Shown one piece after another: positions 16,242-24,434 of a stretch of DNA of 64,000 bases; position 1 is the first letter of the stretch; each line of letters opens with the position of its first letter. A model generated the notes under the pieces. That model did no database searches. It saw only the letters and a program-made list of their open reading frames with translations, and was not told where the DNA came from. The translations under genes were made by a program, and so were the position numbers. Origin of the DNA: Azotimanducus sp965220185. GTDB taxonomy: Bacteria > Pseudomonadota > Gammaproteobacteria > Pseudomonadales > Azotimanducaceae. The stretch covers positions 310,001-374,000 of the forward strand of contig OZ244807.1 of the NCBI GenBank assembly GCA_965220185.1, read 5' to 3'.

Positions 16242-17762
16242 ATGGACCTCTTGACCATGCTCGCGGAGCAGTACACCGACAAGCCCGCGCTCATTGAAGA
16301 CAGGCCCGGTGAGGCGGTTCGCATGTTGTCGTATAGGCAACTCGAAGCCGCATCCAACCGCATGGCGCACGTATTTCAAGACTTGGGCGCCGAACCGAGC
16401 GCGCGCATTCTCTGGTGCGGCAAGAACTCGAACGAAGTGGTCATGTGCGGACATGCGGCGCGCAAGGTGGGTGCGGTGTCCGTTCCGCTCAATTACCGGC
16501 TGACACCCGTGGAGGCGGCGTTTGTGGTGGACGACTGCGACGCAAGCATCGTCCTGCTCGACGCTGAGTTTGCGCCGCTCTTCGAGTCCATTCGCGAACA
16601 GATACCGCATGTCCGACATCTGTTTGTGTTTGGGGGCGAACCGGGCGAGGGCATGCAGCGCATCGAGCCGCTCATGCAGGCGGCATCCGCCGCGCCGCTC
16701 GATGCGGAGGTCTTTTCAGGCAGCGCAATGATCTACACGTCCGGCACTACGGGCAAGCCGAAAGGCGCGGTGCGACACAATACCGGTAGCCAGGAACAGC
16801 AGATGGCGATGCTCGCGCACATCGGCTATCAGCCGGATGATGTCTATATCACCACTGGTCCGCTTTATCATTCAGGCCCGGGCGGCTTTCTTGCCATCGC
16901 AACCGTGCTTGGCAATACGTCGATCCTGCAGCGCGACTTTGATGCGGATGACTGGCTGAGGCTCGTGGACACATACCGAGTGACCTCGACGTTTGCGGCA
17001 CCCACGCCGATTCGCAGAATCTGCCAGCTGCCGGACGATGTCTTCAAGAAGTACGACGTATCGAGCATGCGCATCATGATCGCCAACGCCGCGCCATGGT
17101 CCTACGCGCTCAAGCTCGCCTATCTGGAGAAGTTCCCTGAACAGTCGCTCTTTGAAGTCTATGGCTCGACCGAGCTTGGCGTCAACACGATCCTGCGGCC
17201 CGAGCATCAAAGGGCCAAGCCAGGCTCCTGCGGCAAGCCTGCGCCGGGCGTGGAGATTCGGCTCTATGCCGAAGACGGCAGCATTGTTGATCAGCCGAAC
17301 GTGCCGGGCGAGTTGTTCGTGCGCTCGCCGAGCGTTTTTGAGACCTACCACAAGGCGCAAGAGAAGTTCTTGGACGATCATCGCGACGGATGGCAAACGG
17401 TAGGGGACATCGCCTATTTCGATGAGGAAGGCTTCTATTTCATTTGTGATCGCAAGAAGGACATGATTATTTCCGGCGGCATGAACATCTATCCGGCGGA
17501 GATCGAAGATGCCCTTGAGCATCACGACGATGTGCTTGAGGCGGCGGTCTTTGGCGTTGCAAGCGAGGAATGGGGCGAGTCTGTACACGCCTGCGTCATC
17601 AAGCGGCCAAACGCGGCGCTTGATGCCGACGCCTTAATGTCCTATGCGCGCGAGCGGCTTGCTGGCTACAAGGTGCCGAGGTCTGTGGCTTTTGTTGATG
17701 ACATCCCGAAAACCGGCAGCGGCAAGATTCTCAAGCGCGCGCTGCGCGAGAAATTTGCGTAG
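16242..17762 (+). CDS. class I adenylate-forming acyl-CoA ligase
   Basis: Activates a carboxylic acid with ATP and joins it to CoA. The 506-residue protein has the phosphate loop YTSGTTGKPKGAV, the A5 region YGSTELG, the hinge DRKKDMIISGGMNIYP and the C-terminal catalytic Lys in KTGSGKILKR. It resembles medium/long-chain fatty acyl-CoA synthetases and feruloyl-CoA ligase-like proteins; the substrate is not readable. The start ATG follows GAGAAA. It sits between the lone ABC ATPase and yaaA on the same strand. Confidence 0.93.
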   Translation: MDLLTMLAEQYTDKPALIEDRPGEAVRMLSYRQLEAASNRMAHVFQDLGAEPSARILWCGKNSNEVVMCGHAARKVGAVSVPLNYRLTPVEAAFVVDDCDASIVLLDAEFAPLFESIREQIPHVRHLFVFGGEPGEGMQRIEPLMQAASAAPLDAEVFSGSAMIYTSGTTGKPKGAVRHNTGSQEQQMAMLAHIGYQPDDVYITTGPLYHSGPGGFLAIATVLGNTSILQRDFDADDWLRLVDTYRVTSTFAAPTPIRRICQLPDDVFKKYDVSSMRIMIANAAPWSYALKLAYLEKFPEQSLFEVYGSTELGVNTILRPEHQRAKPGSCGKPAPGVEIRLYAEDGSIVDQPNVPGELFVRSPSVFETYHKAQEKFLDDHRDGWQTVGDIAYFDEEGFYFICDRKKDMIISGGMNIYPAEIEDALEHHDDVLEAAVFGVASEEWGESVHACVIKRPNAALDADALMSYARERLAGYKVPRSVAFVDDIPKTGSGKILKRALREKFA

Positions 17763-17800
17763 CGATTAGACTGCGCAACACAAGCATATGGAACGCGCCT

Positions 17801-18574
17801 ATGTTGATTCTTCTCTCTCCCGCCAAGTCGCTCGACTTTCAGAGCCCAAACCGAGCGGCACGCACCTCGCAGCCACGCTTTCTTGATGCCTCCGAAGAAC
17901 TTGTCCGACATATGCGCGGCAAGGGTGCGGATGAGCTGAAAACGCTCATGGGCGTCAGCAGCGAGATCGCCGAGCTCAACGCCGAACGGTTTGAAACCTG
18001 GACGGGCCGCACAACGCGCCGCAACGGCAGGCAGGCCATTCTTGCCTTCATGGGCGATGTCTACCGCGCCTTTGATGCGCAAAGCCTTGACGGACGCAGT
18101 CTTGCCTATGCGCAGCGCGGCTTGCGTATTCTCTCTGGCCTCTACGGACTGCTTCGGCCGCTTGATCTCATCGAACCCTATCGCTTGGAAATGGGACTGT
18201 CCCTGCCGAGCCTTGACGCTGGCAATCTCTACAAGTTCTGGGGCAGCCGCATCACGGATGCGCTGCAGGACGAGATTGGTGCCAAGAAAGGGCAGATCGT
18301 CGTCAATCTGGCGTCAGATGAGTATGCGAATGCTGTGGATTTCTCGAAGCTGAATGCGCGAGTGGTGCATCCGAAGTTCCGCGAGTGGAGACGCGGCGCC
18401 TATCGGGTGGTGAGCTTCAACGCCAAGCGCGCGCGCGGCCATATGGCGCGATTCCTGATTGATGGACGTGTGAACTCGTACCGCGGCCTGCTTCAGTTTG
18501 ATCGTGACAACTATGTGCTGAACGAGTCGCTCTCGATGCGCGACCGGCCGATGTTCACTCGGCAATCTTCCTAA
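17801..18574 (+). CDS. yaaA: YaaA family peroxide-stress protein
   Basis: 257 residues of the YaaA/DUF328 family, which lowers intracellular iron-dependent oxidative damage and binds DNA in E. coli. It begins MLILLSPAKSLDF, the family hallmark. ILSGLYGLLRPLDLIEPYRLEMG and NLASDEYANAVD are also characteristic. It is complete at the expected length. A decayed copy of two of its segments lies beyond the AbiE module at 20138-20255. It is convergent with AbiEii; only 10 bp separate the stops. Confidence 0.95.
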   Translation: MLILLSPAKSLDFQSPNRAARTSQPRFLDASEELVRHMRGKGADELKTLMGVSSEIAELNAERFETWTGRTTRRNGRQAILAFMGDVYRAFDAQSLDGRSLAYAQRGLRILSGLYGLLRPLDLIEPYRLEMGLSLPSLDAGNLYKFWGSRITDALQDEIGAKKGQIVVNLASDEYANAVDFSKLNARVVHPKFREWRRGAYRVVSFNAKRARGHMARFLIDGRVNSYRGLLQFDRDNYVLNESLSMRDRPMFTRQSS

Positions 18575-18584
18575 AGCACACCGA

Positions 18585-19520
18585 TCATCGCCCTAATGAT
18601 TCCGCGATCACGTGTTGCCGAGAGGGTTCTCGTTTGACGCACCGATGCATCACCGTCTCAAATACTTGTTGCATTTGCGTGACCATGTATGTGCGGTGTT
18701 CAGCGTTGTCGAGCGTGCTTGTCGCATCGCGAGGCACAAGAAACCGTCTGAGCGTGTTGTTGTAACCGGGTGAGTTGATGATGTCCGGCATTGCATCGAT
18801 CACAGCTTGCAATTGCGATGCGTACTCTCCCAGATCGATCCCGACGCTGTCCATTTTCTCAGCGAGCAACTCAAAGACGTCGCCTTTTGTGTGATGTGAC
18901 ATGTACTCAATGTCCCAAAGGTCTCGGTAGCGCGGATTGTCCGGGCGAGACACAAACGAGGACGGGAAGGCGATGAGCTTGTCGGCGCAGATATCTTCAA
19001 GCGGAGCGACGGTTAATAGATCGGGGCGAACGGCGGTATTGTGTTTCATAAAGCTCGACATCATGCGTTGATGTGTTGGTGGCGGTCGTGGGTTGTTGTC
19101 GATTTCAATCTTGATGCGTTCGACAAGTTCTCGATGCCCGTGCTCCTTCTCTTTCGTGATACATCTGATCCACCAACGATCTACTGCGTGCGAGCCCACC
19201 GAGAGGGTGGTTGGGGGCTTCACGCTTGACGGAATACCATGCTGACGGAGACGGTCAATGGCTTTCGGTATCTGATCGATCAGATATGCACGGTCTACAT
19301 CACCGCCATAAAAAACGAGGTCTTCACTGAAACGGTTGCCTCCATAGCACAAGCGAACGCATGTTCCACCTTTGAATGTTAGCTGGGAGAGCAACCCAAG
19401 CTGTTTGAATGCGCCGAGGATCGAAATGTGCAGCAATTCTTTCTGTATTGCGCGAAAGCACGACTGCAATCCGTCCGTCTCGTTGACGATTAATCTCGCT
19501 TGCTCATAGATTATCGTCAT
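18585..19520 (-). CDS. AbiEii-type nucleotidyltransferase toxin
   Basis: Toxin of a type IV toxin-antitoxin/phage abortive-infection module; known members are GTP-binding or tRNA-modifying nucleotidyltransferases. Motif I TFKGGTCVRL (KGGT at 50-53) and RFSEDL (63-68) are present, as is the later EDICADKLIAF motif. In the family the second acid follows as SEDLDF, but here it reads SEDLVF (Val69), so one metal ligand may be lost. ATG 19520 overlaps the antitoxin stop as ATGA. 311 residues, normal size. It may be catalytically impaired. Confidence 0.88.
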   Translation of the reverse strand: MTIIYEQARLIVNETDGLQSCFRAIQKELLHISILGAFKQLGLLSQLTFKGGTCVRLCYGGNRFSEDLVFYGGDVDRAYLIDQIPKAIDRLRQHGIPSSVKPPTTLSVGSHAVDRWWIRCITKEKEHGHRELVERIKIEIDNNPRPPPTHQRMMSSFMKHNTAVRPDLLTVAPLEDICADKLIAFPSSFVSRPDNPRYRDLWDIEYMSHHTKGDVFELLAEKMDSVGIDLGEYASQLQAVIDAMPDIINSPGYNNTLRRFLVPRDATSTLDNAEHRTYMVTQMQQVFETVMHRCVKREPSRQHVIAESLGR

Positions 19521-20077
19521 GCGTCTGCTTCCCATTCCGTCAGTGCGTTGTTGTGGTAGATGTCATCTACAAGCCGCGCCGCCCAAGGTCGTGATCTGCG
19601 TGTGTCGGACAGCGCGAGCGCAGGGGAGGCAACAAAGACGTTCGTATGTTCACAGTAACGGGTGTTTTCTAAAATCTCACGAATAGGCCGACGTGTCTTT
19701 GTGAAATCAATGGTCCCATAGCGTGTTGTGTAATGTCCGCTGCGCCCTGTGGTCGCGAAGGTTGACACCACTGGTACTTGATTGATTGAACCGTGATCGG
19801 CAAGTGCGGATTCGTAGCTGAGATACGAGACATATCCCGCACGGAGATATCCCACTAATTCGCCGATGATAGTCGCGCCGTTGATGTTGGCCGCCCTGTT
19901 GAGATAGAGGCTTCGTGTGACTCGCTCTAGCAGTCCAAGGTGTACGAGTTTGCGTAGCCCCTTTGCCAACGCCGCAGGACTGTCTTCATGGAAGACCAGG
20001 CGAAGGTCTTCATACGTGAGCAAGGGATCGCCTTTGCGCTCGCCGAGCAGTCTGTGAATGGCATCACGGGTGTTCAT
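19517..20077 (-). CDS. AbiEi-type antitoxin with winged-helix domain
   Basis: 186 residues. An N-terminal winged-helix DNA-binding segment (LTYEDLRLVFHEDSPAALAKGLRKLVHLGLLERV) is followed by the AbiEi antitoxin core (YVSYLSYESALADHGSINQVP and the FATTGRSGHYTTRYGTIDFTK segment). It neutralises AbiEii and represses its own operon in known systems. It is the first gene of the pair and overlaps the toxin by 4 bp. Its upstream side is bordered by a yaaA remnant, so the module looks like an insertion. Confidence 0.86.
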   Translation of the reverse strand: MNTRDAIHRLLGERKGDPLLTYEDLRLVFHEDSPAALAKGLRKLVHLGLLERVTRSLYLNRAANINGATIIGELVGYLRAGYVSYLSYESALADHGSINQVPVVSTFATTGRSGHYTTRYGTIDFTKTRRPIREILENTRYCEHTNVFVASPALALSDTRRSRPWAARLVDDIYHNNALTEWEADA

Positions 20078-20137
20078 GTCATGTGGAGCGAGTGTATGCG
20101 CGAAATATACCAGAAGGGCAATTCTACGCTTAACGAT

Positions 20138-20255
20138 GCCTATGCGCAGCGCAGCTTGCGTAGTCTCTCTGCCAAGCGCGCGACCACATGGCGCGATTCC
20201 TGATTGACGGGCGCGTCAACTCGTATCGCGGCTTGCTTCAGTTTGACCGCGACAA
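20138..20255 (+). pseudogene. yaaA remnant with internal deletion
   Basis: 20138-20171 matches yaaA 18104-18137 with two differences. 20171-20255 matches yaaA 18422-18511, with several changes and a small gap. The ~285 bp between is deleted. Same strand as intact yaaA. It ends where a 41-bp hairpin repeat begins. The pair of yaaA copies brackets the AbiE module, pointing to insertion into or exchange at yaaA. Confidence 0.85.
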
Positions 20256-20294
20256 TTCAGTGCCGCAAGGCATTGAATTCGCGAGCAAAGCTTC
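20254..20294. repeat. 41-bp copy of part of the hairpin chain at 57484-57524
   Basis: Reverse complement of 57484-57524 with one mismatch. It contains the stem TTCAGTGCC/GGCATTGAA (one G-T style mismatch) around GCAA, plus the flank CGCGAGCAAAGCTTC. It sits between the yaaA remnant and the 3' end of the selenoprotein gene. Confidence 0.85.
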
Positions 20295-20303
20295 AGTACA
20301 TAC

Positions 20304-21485
20304 TTAAAGCGTAATATCAAGCGGCCGGTAGTAGTCCTTTCCGTCGCGCTCATAGGACGACGCAAGCGCCCGAAACGTCTCTCCCGCTGATCCCTCCTCG
20401 CTGAGCGTGAGATGCTGGCGAATGAAATTGATGCTGTCTGGATTGAGCGATCGCGCCAGCGCCCAGTATTCATCGGCCTTGTCGTTGTGGCCGTGTGAAC
20501 GGAAGAAGTTGCCCAGCCTGAAGGCAGCACCGGCTTTGAGCTGCTCGAAGCTGTGATTGCGCATGTGGCCCGCGACAGTTGATCTCGACTGCACATGCTT
20601 GCTCTTGGCGCTCTTCTTCACCCAATCCTTGAGCGCCGCTGCGTAGACATCATTGCCGAACACGAACTTCTCGTCGCCCGCGCTGATCTCGTGGACTTGC
20701 GAATAGGTGCCTTCATCGATGCGAACAATGCGGCCTTCTTCGTCAATCCAGACGGCTGATGGTACGTTCACAAAGTCAAAAGTGCTGCTGATGACGTGGT
20801 CTTCGTCAATGACCTGGACATAGGTCGGATTGGCGGCATCGAAAATCGGTCCGGCAACGGCTTCGCCGCCGGTATCCTCGGCGACACAAACGAGGACGAA
20901 GTTGGGGTTCTCGATTTCTTCAAGTATTTCTTCGTTGATACGTTGCCACACGGGCACGTCCATGAAGCAGCCTCACCAGGATGCCCATGTGACGATCATC
21001 GCCTTCTTGCCCTTGAGGCTGTCCTTGCTCACCATGCGGCCTTGCCGGTCCTTGACTTCAAAGTCGGGCGCGAGCGCGTCAATGAGCATGGAATCGCGTT
21101 TGCTCGGCATTTCGGCGAAGCTCCAGACAGCGTGCTCCTCATCTGCAACATATGCCTGGTCCATGTGCTCGGCGAATGCGGTCAGATTGAACCAGCTGCC
21201 AGTGTCGTCTTGGTCGAGCATGTCATGATGAATGGGGATGCAGGTGTCCGCATGGCATGCGCCTTCGGGCTTCAATTCAAACCCGTTGACCTTCGCCAAG
21301 TCATTTGGTCGGATCAGCAAATGGCCGTTCATGCGAGCCTCGCGCAAGGTGATCGCTCTGCCTTGATAAAGCACCGTGGCCGCGCCTTCAGGGTGAATTT
21401 CCTTCGCATCGAACGGATGCCGAAGCTCAGGGTGTGCCATCATTGCTTCTGCCACGGGACGCTCCTCGCGCATTTTTCTGTCCAT
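20304..21485 (-). CDS. thioredoxin-fold redoxin, probable selenoprotein (UGA at codon 171)
   Basis: One frame runs from ATG 21485 to 20304, broken only by a TGA at 20975-20973. That TGA falls inside VTWASW-U-GCFMDVPVW, the thioredoxin active-site loop, where relatives carry Cys or Sec. Both sides are typical: APDFEVKDRQGRMVSKDSLKGKK before, and the beta-strand and cis-Pro segment FDFVNVPSAVWIDEEGRIVR after. The upstream part (VNGFELKPEGACHADTCIP) matches my memory of proteins annotated as redoxin domain (seleno)proteins. The product would be 393 residues, cytoplasmic, with a helical TPR-like tail. A modest stem-loop just after the UGA could serve as a bacterial SECIS. The alternative is a nonsense mutation. 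ATG 21521 is a possible earlier start. Confidence 0.8.
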
Positions 21486-21492
21486 TTCCAAC

Positions 21493-21747
21493 TCATCGAT
21501 ACGCCTCACGGCGATGCGCAACTCGCACGACGAGCACCGTCAGTTTGTTTTCATGCACTTCATAAATTACCCGATAGGCACCCACCCTGATTCTTCGAAG
21601 TCCGTAGAATTCGCCCATCAGCAGATGTCCAGAGTATGGGTTGTGCGCCAATTCATCGATAGCTGTCACAATGCGAGCTTGATCGGGTTTGGCGATTCGT
21701 CTGATCTCCTTTTCGGCACTTCTCTTAATTTGAATCGAGAAGTTCAC
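21493..21747 (-). CDS. RelE/ParE family toxin
   Basis: About 84 residues from the GTG at 21747 (VNFSIQIKRSAEKEIRRIAK). It shows the compact RelE/ParE pattern: an N-terminal strand, two helices, then LMGEFYGLRRIRVGAYRVIYEV and a basic end VVRVAHRREAYR. In this family toxins cut ribosome-bound mRNA or poison gyrase; which applies here is unclear. It overlaps the antitoxin gene by 23 bp. A longer frame from 21792 exists but would add an atypical N-terminus. The stop lies 7 bp before the likely start of the selenoprotein gene. Confidence 0.88.
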   Translation of the reverse strand: MNFSIQIKRSAEKEIRRIAKPDQARIVTAIDELAHNPYSGHLLMGEFYGLRRIRVGAYRVIYEVHENKLTVLVVRVAHRREAYR

Positions 21748-21949
21748 GGCGAACCTTGGCCCAGTCCAGTACGGCATCGTTTGCATCTTCAAGCCGTCTT
21801 GCAGCCACTGTTACGTCTGTAAACTCCTCCAGAAAACTGTTGATCGCCATGCGAATCACTTCGGCGCGGCTCTGATTTAGCCCTCTTGCAGCCACATTCA
21901 ATGCCTCGAACTGCGTATCCGGCACCGTTGCGGTAATTTGATGCGTCAT
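21725..21949 (-). CDS. ribbon-helix-helix antitoxin
   Basis: 74 residues from ATG 21949, preceded by GGGGGAG. The N-terminal strand ITATVPDTQFEALN and helices (SRAEVIRMAINSFLEEF) form a ribbon-helix-helix DNA-binding domain. The tail (DANDAVLDWAKVRRELLDSN) should wrap the RelE toxin. It is translationally coupled to the toxin by overlap and would be expected to autoregulate the pair. Confidence 0.85.
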   Translation of the reverse strand: MTHQITATVPDTQFEALNVAARGLNQSRAEVIRMAINSFLEEFTDVTVAARRLEDANDAVLDWAKVRRELLDSN

Positions 21950-21992
21950 TGCGACTCCCCCAGCTAGTTTCGTCAATGTACAGCAAACCGCC

Positions 21993-22442
21993 TCAAGTGT
22001 TCTGTCTCTGCCGCACAAGCAACCAATCCGCCGAAACCCGTCCCGGCCCCTGCGCCATCAAGTACAGCAGCACGCCCGCCCAGAGCAGGTGCGCCGGGAA
22101 ACCAGTGGGCAGCGCAATTTGAATGACGATGGTCATGGCGAGGAGCGCAACGGCGGCGAATCGCGTCGCGAGGCCGGCGAAGAGCAGAAGCGGAAACAGG
22201 TGCTCGCCGATCGCCGCGAGCTGCGCGGCGACCTCCCACGGCACACCGGGCACCGGATGCACTTCAGTGAAGAGAAATTTCTGGCTCGCCTTCAAATCGA
22301 AAATATTCCAGCCTTCGACCTTCGTGCGTCCTGAGAGCCAAAACACCAACCCCACACCAAACCGGCAGACGAGCGCCACGAGGTCGTGGGGGATGCGTTT
22401 GAGCAGCGTGATAAGGGATTCGATGAACGTGATGAATGCCAT
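21993..22442 (-). CDS. DoxX family membrane protein of the bufferin operon
   Basis: 149 residues with four hydrophobic segments and the DoxX patterns CRFGVGLVFWLSGRTKVEGW and PLLLFAGLATRFAAVALLAMT. ATG 22442 follows bufC by 14 bp. DoxX-like proteins are regular members of MNIO/bufferin operons, where they are thought to support oxidation chemistry or membrane redox. It has no signal of its own regulation and is the last gene of the operon. Confidence 0.88.
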   Translation of the reverse strand: MAFITFIESLITLLKRIPHDLVALVCRFGVGLVFWLSGRTKVEGWNIFDLKASQKFLFTEVHPVPGVPWEVAAQLAAIGEHLFPLLLFAGLATRFAAVALLAMTIVIQIALPTGFPAHLLWAGVLLYLMAQGPGRVSADWLLVRQRQNT

Positions 22443-22456
22443 GACGTGGCACCTTC

Positions 22457-23200
22457 TCAGATGACTACACGCGAGAATACTCCCATCGACACCAGCTTGG
22501 CGAGCGCGCTGGTGAATTCTGCGTCGTTCTCCGCAGTCGAAAAGGCGTCGGCGGCTGTGCCGCCCGCGTGCAGGCATTCGAACATCGTCCGAACAGCACC
22601 TTGCAAGCGATAGATGTTCGGTGTGTAGGCTTCGCGGATGATGAGCATGAGGCAGGCGTCTTCCGCAGGCTCGCAGGCGGCATCCTCCCAACAGGCGAGC
22701 AGGTCGTAGTCAGAGGGAAAAGCCCGCAGCGTGCGATGGCACTGAAAGCGGATAGCGCTCAAGCGTGAAGGGTCGATCTCGGAAAGCGCATCCTTGCGTC
22801 TGCTCGTATCGTCGCGCTCGTGATAGGACTGATGCCAGAAGAGTTCGAGCTTCGCCAAGCTTGGCAGCCAGCGTTCGATGCGTCCCGCCCGGGACCCTTG
22901 CAGGAACTCTGGGAAACCCCCGCCATAATTGACCAGCGCCTCGTCGGTCGGCGGATGCTCGCGGATAAAGCGGAGCGCAGAGCTGTCAAATTGAGCGCTG
23001 CCGAGGGCAGCGGCCACTCGAGAAAAGCGTCGCTGCAAACACTCCAGCAAGCTTGTTTGGACGTTGCGCCGATAGATGAAGAGCCGGTCTCGTGCGAGGC
23101 CATCATCGCCTTGCACCCACTTGAGCGCAGCGTCAGGCGAATCGCCAAGAAGCGATGCGCCAAAATCGCGCTGCATCGCGGCTAATGGTGCGTCACGCAT
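22457..23200 (-). CDS. bufC: BufC/HvfC family partner protein (DUF2063)
   Basis: 247 residues. The N-terminal part has the DUF2063 pattern (MQRDFGASLLGDSPDA ... RLFIYRRNVQTSLLECLQRRFSRVAAALG). The C-terminal ~90 residues form the winged-helix-like half. In bufferin systems this partner binds BufB and delivers the precursor peptide. It starts 19 bp before bufB ends, so translation is coupled. Role known from the family; no catalytic residues are expected. Confidence 0.88.
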   Translation of the reverse strand: MRDAPLAAMQRDFGASLLGDSPDAALKWVQGDDGLARDRLFIYRRNVQTSLLECLQRRFSRVAAALGSAQFDSSALRFIREHPPTDEALVNYGGGFPEFLQGSRAGRIERWLPSLAKLELFWHQSYHERDDTSRRKDALSEIDPSRLSAIRFQCHRTLRAFPSDYDLLACWEDAACEPAEDACLMLIIREAYTPNIYRLQGAVRTMFECLHAGGTAADAFSTAENDAEFTSALAKLVSMGVFSRVVI

Positions 23201-24072
23201 TGTTTAGCGCGCTCTGCTTCGGTAAGCAGCACTTCGAATTCGGGCACGCGAGTGTCCCATTCAACAAGCGTCGGGGGGCTTGGATGATCGCCCTGCGCCG
23301 CAAGCCAGGTTGAATACAGCGCCCACACGTCTTCGCAAACCTCACTGCCGTGATCATCCACACGAATGGTTCGCTCGCTCGCTTGCGACAAAGGAATGAC
23401 CGAATGCCCGGCGAGGTGCACCTCGCCAACCACGGAAGCTGGGATTTTGCAGAGGTAATCTTGTGCGCATGTGCCGAGGTTGCTGCAGGACACATACACA
23501 TTGTTGATGTCGAGCAGCAGAGCGCAGCCCGTGCGTTCGGCCAGAGTCAAGAGAAAATCGGCTTCGTCAAGAGAGGATTCGCGAAACGTTAGATAGGTGG
23601 AAGGATTCTCAACGAGAAGCTGTCGCCCAAGGACATCCTGGGCGTGTGAGACATTGTCTGTAACCTGTCGCAATACCGCTTCGGTCAGCGGCAAGGGCAG
23701 CAGGTCGTTGTAATAGACCGCCTCGCCCCGGCACCAGGCGAGATGATCGGAGACAAGCATTGGCGAAAAGCGAGCGACGACATCCCGAAAACGGCCGAGA
23801 TGCCGGGAATTCAGGCCACCCGCTGAGCCTAGGGACAGGCCCGTGCCGTGAATGGACAAAGGGTAGCGTTGCGCTACGGCTTCAATGCGCGCAAGCGGCG
23901 CACCTCCAAGCCCCATAAGGTTCTCCGCATGAACTTCAAAAAAGTCCACACAAAGGGAATCATCAGTTCGGGCGAGAACTGAATCGTAGTGCTGCGATTT
24001 CAGCCCCAGGCCGACGTGCGGCCTAGGGCTGTGCGCCGGGTCCTTACGCGGACTCTTCGTCGTCCGCTTCAC
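23182..24072 (-). CDS. bufB: MNIO family metalloenzyme BufB (DUF692)
   Basis: A multinuclear non-heme iron enzyme, TIM-barrel fold, that oxidises cysteines of the BufA precursor into copper-binding heterocycles in characterised bufferin systems. From GTG 24072 it is 296 residues. Hallmarks: VGLGLKSQHYD, FFEVHAENLMG, LSIHGTGLSLG, VSDHLAWC, LLVENPSTYLTF, LLLDINNVYVS, EVHLAGH and LVEWDTRVPEF, which carry the His, Asp and Glu iron ligands. It overlaps bufA1 by 29 bp. The frame is open further upstream, but that part is antisense-like to bufA1 coding, so the GTG start is preferred. Confidence 0.93.
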   Translation of the reverse strand: MKRTTKSPRKDPAHSPRPHVGLGLKSQHYDSVLARTDDSLCVDFFEVHAENLMGLGGAPLARIEAVAQRYPLSIHGTGLSLGSAGGLNSRHLGRFRDVVARFSPMLVSDHLAWCRGEAVYYNDLLPLPLTEAVLRQVTDNVSHAQDVLGRQLLVENPSTYLTFRESSLDEADFLLTLAERTGCALLLDINNVYVSCSNLGTCAQDYLCKIPASVVGEVHLAGHSVIPLSQASERTIRVDDHGSEVCEDVWALYSTWLAAQGDHPSPPTLVEWDTRVPEFEVLLTEAERAKQCVTHH

Positions 24073-24352
24073 CGCCACCGGCGACGAGACTTCCGCCAGC
24101 TGCCTCGCAGGCTTCAGCGCTGTCCGCGACCTTCCAAGCCAAGGGATCGTTATCGACGGTTGACGTGCCAGCGCAGGAATTGCCGTTAGCCGATGCACAG
24201 TCGTTCTCGCCCGCCGCAGCAATGCCGTAGCACTTGACGCTCATATCCTCGGCGGCTTCGTCGTCGCCAGCGAAGGCTGGCGCCGCACTTAGCGCAAAGG
24301 CGGCAGCAACCGCGCCAGCAACGAGCAAGGAGGGTGTCCTTTTTTCGCTCAT
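24044..24352 (-). CDS. bufA1: bufferin precursor BufA1 (DUF2282)
   Basis: A 102-residue precursor with a Sec signal peptide (hydrophobic 9-24, cleavage near AFA-GD at 28/29). The core has four Cys at 41, 52, 60 and 82 in the pattern KCYG, NDCAS, NSCAG, EACEA with VDNDPLAWK between, as in DUF2282 bufferins. After modification by BufB and BufC it is exported to bind copper. It is first in the operon. The acidic tail GGEADDEESA is ordinary for the family. Confidence 0.94.
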   Translation of the reverse strand: MSEKRTPSLLVAGAVAAAFALSAAPAFAGDDEAAEDMSVKCYGIAAAGENDCASANGNSCAGTSTVDNDPLAWKVADSAEACEAAGGSLVAGGGEADDEESA

Positions 24353-24393
24353 GAATCTCTACTCCAAAGAAAAAGGGCTGACCATCATACACC

Positions 24394-24401
24394 GTTATAA
24401 T
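24394..24401 (+). promoter_or_regulatory. possible -10 element between bufA1 and the cytochrome gene
   Basis: TATAAT at 24396-24401 lies 34 bp before the cytochrome start. A matching -35 is not clear: CTGACC is only 12 bp upstream. Bidirectional regulation of the bufferin operon and the cytochrome from this 82-bp gap is plausible but unproven. Confidence 0.3.
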
Positions 24402-24434
24402 GCGCCCTCTTCCCCTTCTGCAAAGGATCGATTT

